Below are positions 61,492 to 64,000 of a DNA stretch of 64,000 nucleotides, piece by piece. The stretch's first letter is position 1; the number at the start of each line of letters is the position of its first letter. Below the pieces are notes generated by a model that ran no database searches, was not told the DNA's origin, and saw only the letters and a list, made by a program, of their open reading frames with translations. Origin of the DNA: Candidatus Dependentiae bacterium (lineage in GTDB: Bacteria > Babelota > Babeliae > Babelales > Vermiphilaceae). A program made the position numbers and the translations under genes. Where the stretch lies: contig JBBDMI010000008.1 of the NCBI GenBank assembly GCA_040878395.1, positions 1 through 64,000 on the forward strand, given 5' to 3'.

Positions 61492-62643
61492 TCAATTATG
61501 GAACATGCGGTGATATAAATCAACATGTTGTGCAATCATTTGTTCATTTTTAAAATCAGAAAGATCATCTTTGCATGCACTTAATTTTTGATAGGTGTCT
61601 TTTGTTTTGGTTAATTTGAGCATCCCATCAGCAAGTTTTTCCCAATTTTGTTGTTTGTATAACAAACCATTTTGACCATCTATAATAATATCTGCAATGC
61701 CGCCGGTGTTATAACTCAGTACCGGTAACTTTAGTAAACGTGCTTCGACAATTGCGCATGGTAAACCCTCCCACAATGAGCTGAGTACAAATGCATGCCA
61801 ATTGAGCATAAAGGGTGCTACTTTCTCTTGCCAGCCATGCAGTGTAATAACATTAGTTAATGTGTGCTGTGCAATCCATTGTTCAATTTCATTGCGTAAT
61901 ATGCCATCGCCTATAATTTCCAGTCGGGTATGTTTATTTTTTTTGTGTACTTGTTCGAATGCTTTGAGTAGGTCAAATATATTTTTTTGTTTTTTAAAAC
62001 ATGCAATGGTGCCAAAAATGAATCGGTGTTTTTCGTCTGGAAAGTCGGTGCAGAGGCGAGCCGGCACATAAAATTGTTGCCAATCGATTGCGGCACGAAT
62101 AATAGAATGTTTTTTTGCAAAATTGTGTAAACTTTGCATGCCGGTTTTTACATCTTGTGATGAAACGCACACAAAATGTGTTGTGATGAAACTGGTTAAC
62201 CATTCGACGATTTTTATTGTAAAGCGAACAAAAGCTGGCTGATGATTATGAAATGCAAATCCATGAATAGTGTGTACTCTTTTTTTTATACCCGCAAAAA
62301 ATGCAGCCCATCTGCCAAGTAAGCCGGCTTTTGTACTATGGGTATGTACAATTAAGTTAGGATATTTTTTTTTGAGAGTATGCAATTTTTTTATTAATAC
62401 AAAGAAGCAATAGAGTTCTTTGAGTATGCCGGTTGCTTTTATTTCACGTGTGAGTTCATCAAGTAAAAAAATATCAGAATCTTGTTTAACAATATGTGTG
62501 AGAGTGCCCTCTTTTCCTGAAATTAACATACTATGTATGTCATGTGTGCGAACACCATTAAGTAATGCTAAGCATACCTTTTGTGCACCACCGAGTTCCA
62601 ATTTGGTTATGATATAAACAACATGTAATGTTTTGTGCTTCAT
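61492..62643 (-). CDS. GT4-like glycosyltransferase
   Basis: A 383-residue GT-B glycosyltransferase. The N-terminal YIITKLELGGAQKVCLALL and the C-terminal FGTIACFKKQKNIFDLLKAF, LEIIGDGILRNEIEQWI and SLWEGLPCAIVEARLLKLPVL (the GT4 E-x7-E region) define the family. Likely substrate is an envelope glycan or lipid. It shares the leftward direction with atpE upstream (13-base gap) and the PLP gene downstream (24-base gap), so these may be one transcript. Confidence 0.88.
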   Translation of the reverse strand: MKHKTLHVVYIITKLELGGAQKVCLALLNGVRTHDIHSMLISGKEGTLTHIVKQDSDIFLLDELTREIKATGILKELYCFFVLIKKLHTLKKKYPNLIVHTHSTKAGLLGRWAAFFAGIKKRVHTIHGFAFHNHQPAFVRFTIKIVEWLTSFITTHFVCVSSQDVKTGMQSLHNFAKKHSIIRAAIDWQQFYVPARLCTDFPDEKHRFIFGTIACFKKQKNIFDLLKAFEQVHKKNKHTRLEIIGDGILRNEIEQWIAQHTLTNVITLHGWQEKVAPFMLNWHAFVLSSLWEGLPCAIVEARLLKLPVLSYNTGGIADIIIDGQNGLLYKQQNWEKLADGMLKLTKTKDTYQKLSACKDDLSDFKNEQMIAQHVDLYHRMFHN

Positions 62644-62656
62644 TGTTCTTTCTTTT

Positions 62657-63616
62657 TTAGGTCAGGAGTATTAATGATATTGCAATCAAAAAGGTATAAA
62701 TTGCACAAGTATCAATTAATCCTTGCGCAAACATACTTACTTTTGAAATAGAACTATATAGTTCTGGTTTTAATGCAATTTGATGACAGGCTGCCGATGC
62801 TGTTTTGCCTGATGCAATACCGGGACCTAAAGTCCCAACGCCCATGCAAAATGCTGCACCAATGAATGCAATTCCGGAAAGCATTGTTGGTGTTGATGGA
62901 AGAATGATTAGCATAAGTGAAACCAAGAGTGCAAAGATCATTGGGGTTTCAATAATAGCTTGGCTAATAAAAGTAAAAGACATTAAATTATTATATGCAT
63001 TGCGGTTAATGCCTAATCCGCGACATGCATGTTTTGCAAACACTGCTAAACCGATAGCAGGTCCGATACTGCCCAAACCGATACATAAGCCGGAGGCAAC
63101 TAAGGTTAATGCTTCAGGTATGGTTGAGATATTGGCAGCTTGTGTACGAATAAAAATGGCAATGATAAAACCAAAAATGATTGGTGTTTGAATAATCGAT
63201 TGTGTGATGAGCATAAAGCGCAAAATTTTATCTGCAAAGAATGGTTGGCGTGCAATTGCCATACATGCTTCGCGTGCTGGAAATGACGAAGCAAGTCCGA
63301 TGACAAGTCCGGATAGGCAAATAGCCAATGCAATACCAACTTCTGCGATGCTTGTGGGTAATGTTTGCGATGCCCCTTTGCTGCCAAGCAATAAATAAAA
63401 TGCAATAGTAACGCCCATGATTGCAGAAGTTTCGATGAGCGCGGTGCCTAAAATAGCAACACGTGCAATATCATTTTGTGCGCTTGGTTGTATGTCGATA
63501 GCTTTTAATGCAGCACGACTTGTTAAGCCTTCTCCTAGGCCAACACCTATAGAATTTACACCAACAGTTAATGCAATGGTGCCGTAATGTAAAAAATCAC
63601 CAATATGTTCTGTCAT
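62657..63616 (-). CDS. atpE: ATP synthase c subunit with four fused hairpins
   Basis: A 319-residue chain made of four c-subunit hairpins (about residues 8-78, 88-158, 166-238 and 244-318), giving eight membrane helices. The ion-binding position in the second helix of each reads ALIETS (Glu62), SIIQTP (Gln143), AIIETP (Glu223) and GLIDTC (Asp302), spaced 81, 80 and 79 residues apart. The first helices keep the Gly-rich pattern (GVGLGEG, GLGSIGPAIG, GVGTLGPGIASG). A usual F-type c subunit has one hairpin of about 80 residues. Glu29 lies at the position equivalent to the Na+-ligand Gln32 of Ilyobacter c. It follows atpB with a 4-bp overlap. Confidence 0.93.
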   Translation of the reverse strand: MTEHIGDFLHYGTIALTVGVNSIGVGLGEGLTSRAALKAIDIQPSAQNDIARVAILGTALIETSAIMGVTIAFYLLLGSKGASQTLPTSIAEVGIALAICLSGLVIGLASSFPAREACMAIARQPFFADKILRFMLITQSIIQTPIIFGFIIAIFIRTQAANISTIPEALTLVASGLCIGLGSIGPAIGLAVFAKHACRGLGINRNAYNNLMSFTFISQAIIETPMIFALLVSLMLIILPSTPTMLSGIAFIGAAFCMGVGTLGPGIASGKTASAACHQIALKPELYSSISKVSMFAQGLIDTCAIYTFLIAISLILLT

Positions 63617-64000
63617 GGTATACCTTCTTGTTCTTCAGGGAATTCATGCGTAATTGCGGTTGATAAATAGGTGAGCGTAAGCATTGCAAATACAAATGCT
63701 TGAATAACTCCTTCAAAAATACCAAAAAAGAGGATAATAAGTAGATTTATGCCGGTAAATGAACCTAAAGCTTCTAACCATGGAGCGCCATAAATTATGC
63801 GAAAGTAGATTGCCGCAATGGTGGAGCCACCAAAAATATTACCAAATAAACGGAATGACATGGATATAATAGTTGCGAGTTTACCAATAACATTAAGAGG
63901 AAGCATTAAGAAAAAGGGTGCAAAAAATTCTTTAATATAAGTTAAAAGTCCATGAGCTTTTATTGCGTATATTTGTACATATAAGAATGAGATAATGCCA
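63613..64000 (-). CDS. atpB: F-type ATP synthase a subunit (partial, runs off the window)
   Basis: The C-terminal 128 codons or so of the a subunit; the open frame continues to the window edge, so the Met at 63906 is internal. The canonical F-type helix ISMSFRLFGNIFGG contains the essential Arg (R-L-F-G-N), and FEGVIQAFVFAMLTLTYLS is the last membrane helix with its Glu and Gln. The upstream part (AHGLLTYIKEFFAPFFLMLP) also fits. The stator a subunit forms the ion path against the c ring. Its stop overlaps the start of the fused c gene by 4 bp. The beginning of the operon lies beyond 64000. Confidence 0.93.
   Translation of the reverse strand, partial: GIISFLYVQIYAIKAHGLLTYIKEFFAPFFLMLPLNVIGKLATIISMSFRLFGNIFGGSTIAAIYFRIIYGAPWLEALGSFTGINLLIILFFGIFEGVIQAFVFAMLTLTYLSTAITHEFPEEQEGIP

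Noticed and set aside
63613-63906. 97-residue atpB starting at the Met at 63906
   Set aside because: The reading frame stays open to 64000 with clear a-subunit sequence upstream, so the gene is cut by the window edge rather than starting here.

Overview
The window is AT-rich bacterial chromosome with tightly packed genes, many 4-bp start/stop overlaps, and an unusually high share of short proteins that begin with a signal peptide. The mix suggests a host-associated or intracellular bacterium of the Candidatus Dependentiae (TM6) type. The supporting signs are a small housekeeping set, ankyrin-like exported proteins, eukaryote-like lipases and a deacetylase, and no biosynthetic clusters. This assignment is an inference from gene content, since no 16S rRNA or ribosomal protein gene is present. 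An outer membrane is supported by a predicted beta-barrel with a C-terminal Phe, by lipoproteins and by SurA-like folding factors.

Layout. 0-7 kb: an aquaporin-like channel, two phosphoribosyltransferases (upp and a COG1926-type enzyme), an exported cPLA2-type phospholipase and a phosphosugar isomerase with a signal peptide. 7-11.5 kb: the operon pheT-lspA-pgpA-comF. 11.5-21.5 kb: exported proteins, two SurA-like factors, glmU-sbcD, tRNA-Ser(CGA), a predicted outer membrane barrel and mreB. 21.8-36 kb: an M48 protease, rsmA, an exported alpha/beta hydrolase, an FKBP lipoprotein, two tandem LOG proteins, membrane proteins, uppS-gpsA, ankyrin-like proteins and a scattered family of HAD-like proteins. 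36-44 kb: a PASTA protein, RNase P RNA, a class A penicillin-binding protein, and the operon dciA-like/TPR/murG. 44-50 kb: the archease-rtcB RNA repair pair, small secreted proteins, a decayed toxin beside an intact antitoxin, and tmk-holB. 50-64 kb: an acyl-CoA ligase and glycosyltransferase, a NAPE-PLD-like metallo-hydrolase, an exported HDAC11-like deacylase, acetyl-CoA synthetase, a CBS/cysteine synthase-like enzyme, a second glycosyltransferase, and the start of an F-type ATP synthase operon read leftward (atpB, then a fused c subunit).

How the parts fit. Envelope and wall work is spread along the window: glmU, murG, uppS, the class A PBP, mreB and the PASTA protein for wall; lspA, pgpA, gpsA and the acyl-CoA ligase for lipids and lipoproteins; the barrel, SurA-like and FKBP proteins for the envelope. 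A second theme is possible host interaction through exported enzymes (cPLA2-like, alpha/beta hydrolase, HDAC11-like, HAD paralogs, M48 protease, ankyrin-like proteins).

The strongest unusual item is the ATP synthase c subunit. It is one 319-residue chain carrying four c hairpins whose ion-binding positions read E, Q, E, D at a spacing of 79-81 residues, next to an F-type a subunit. Other notable items are the cPLA2 and HDAC11 homologs with export signals, a family of inverted-repeat elements at 5.2, 14.7, 21.6 and 54.1 kb, a 15-bp tandem repeat encoding the N-terminus of LspA, and a CDS stop codon lying inside the P1 helix of the RNase P RNA.
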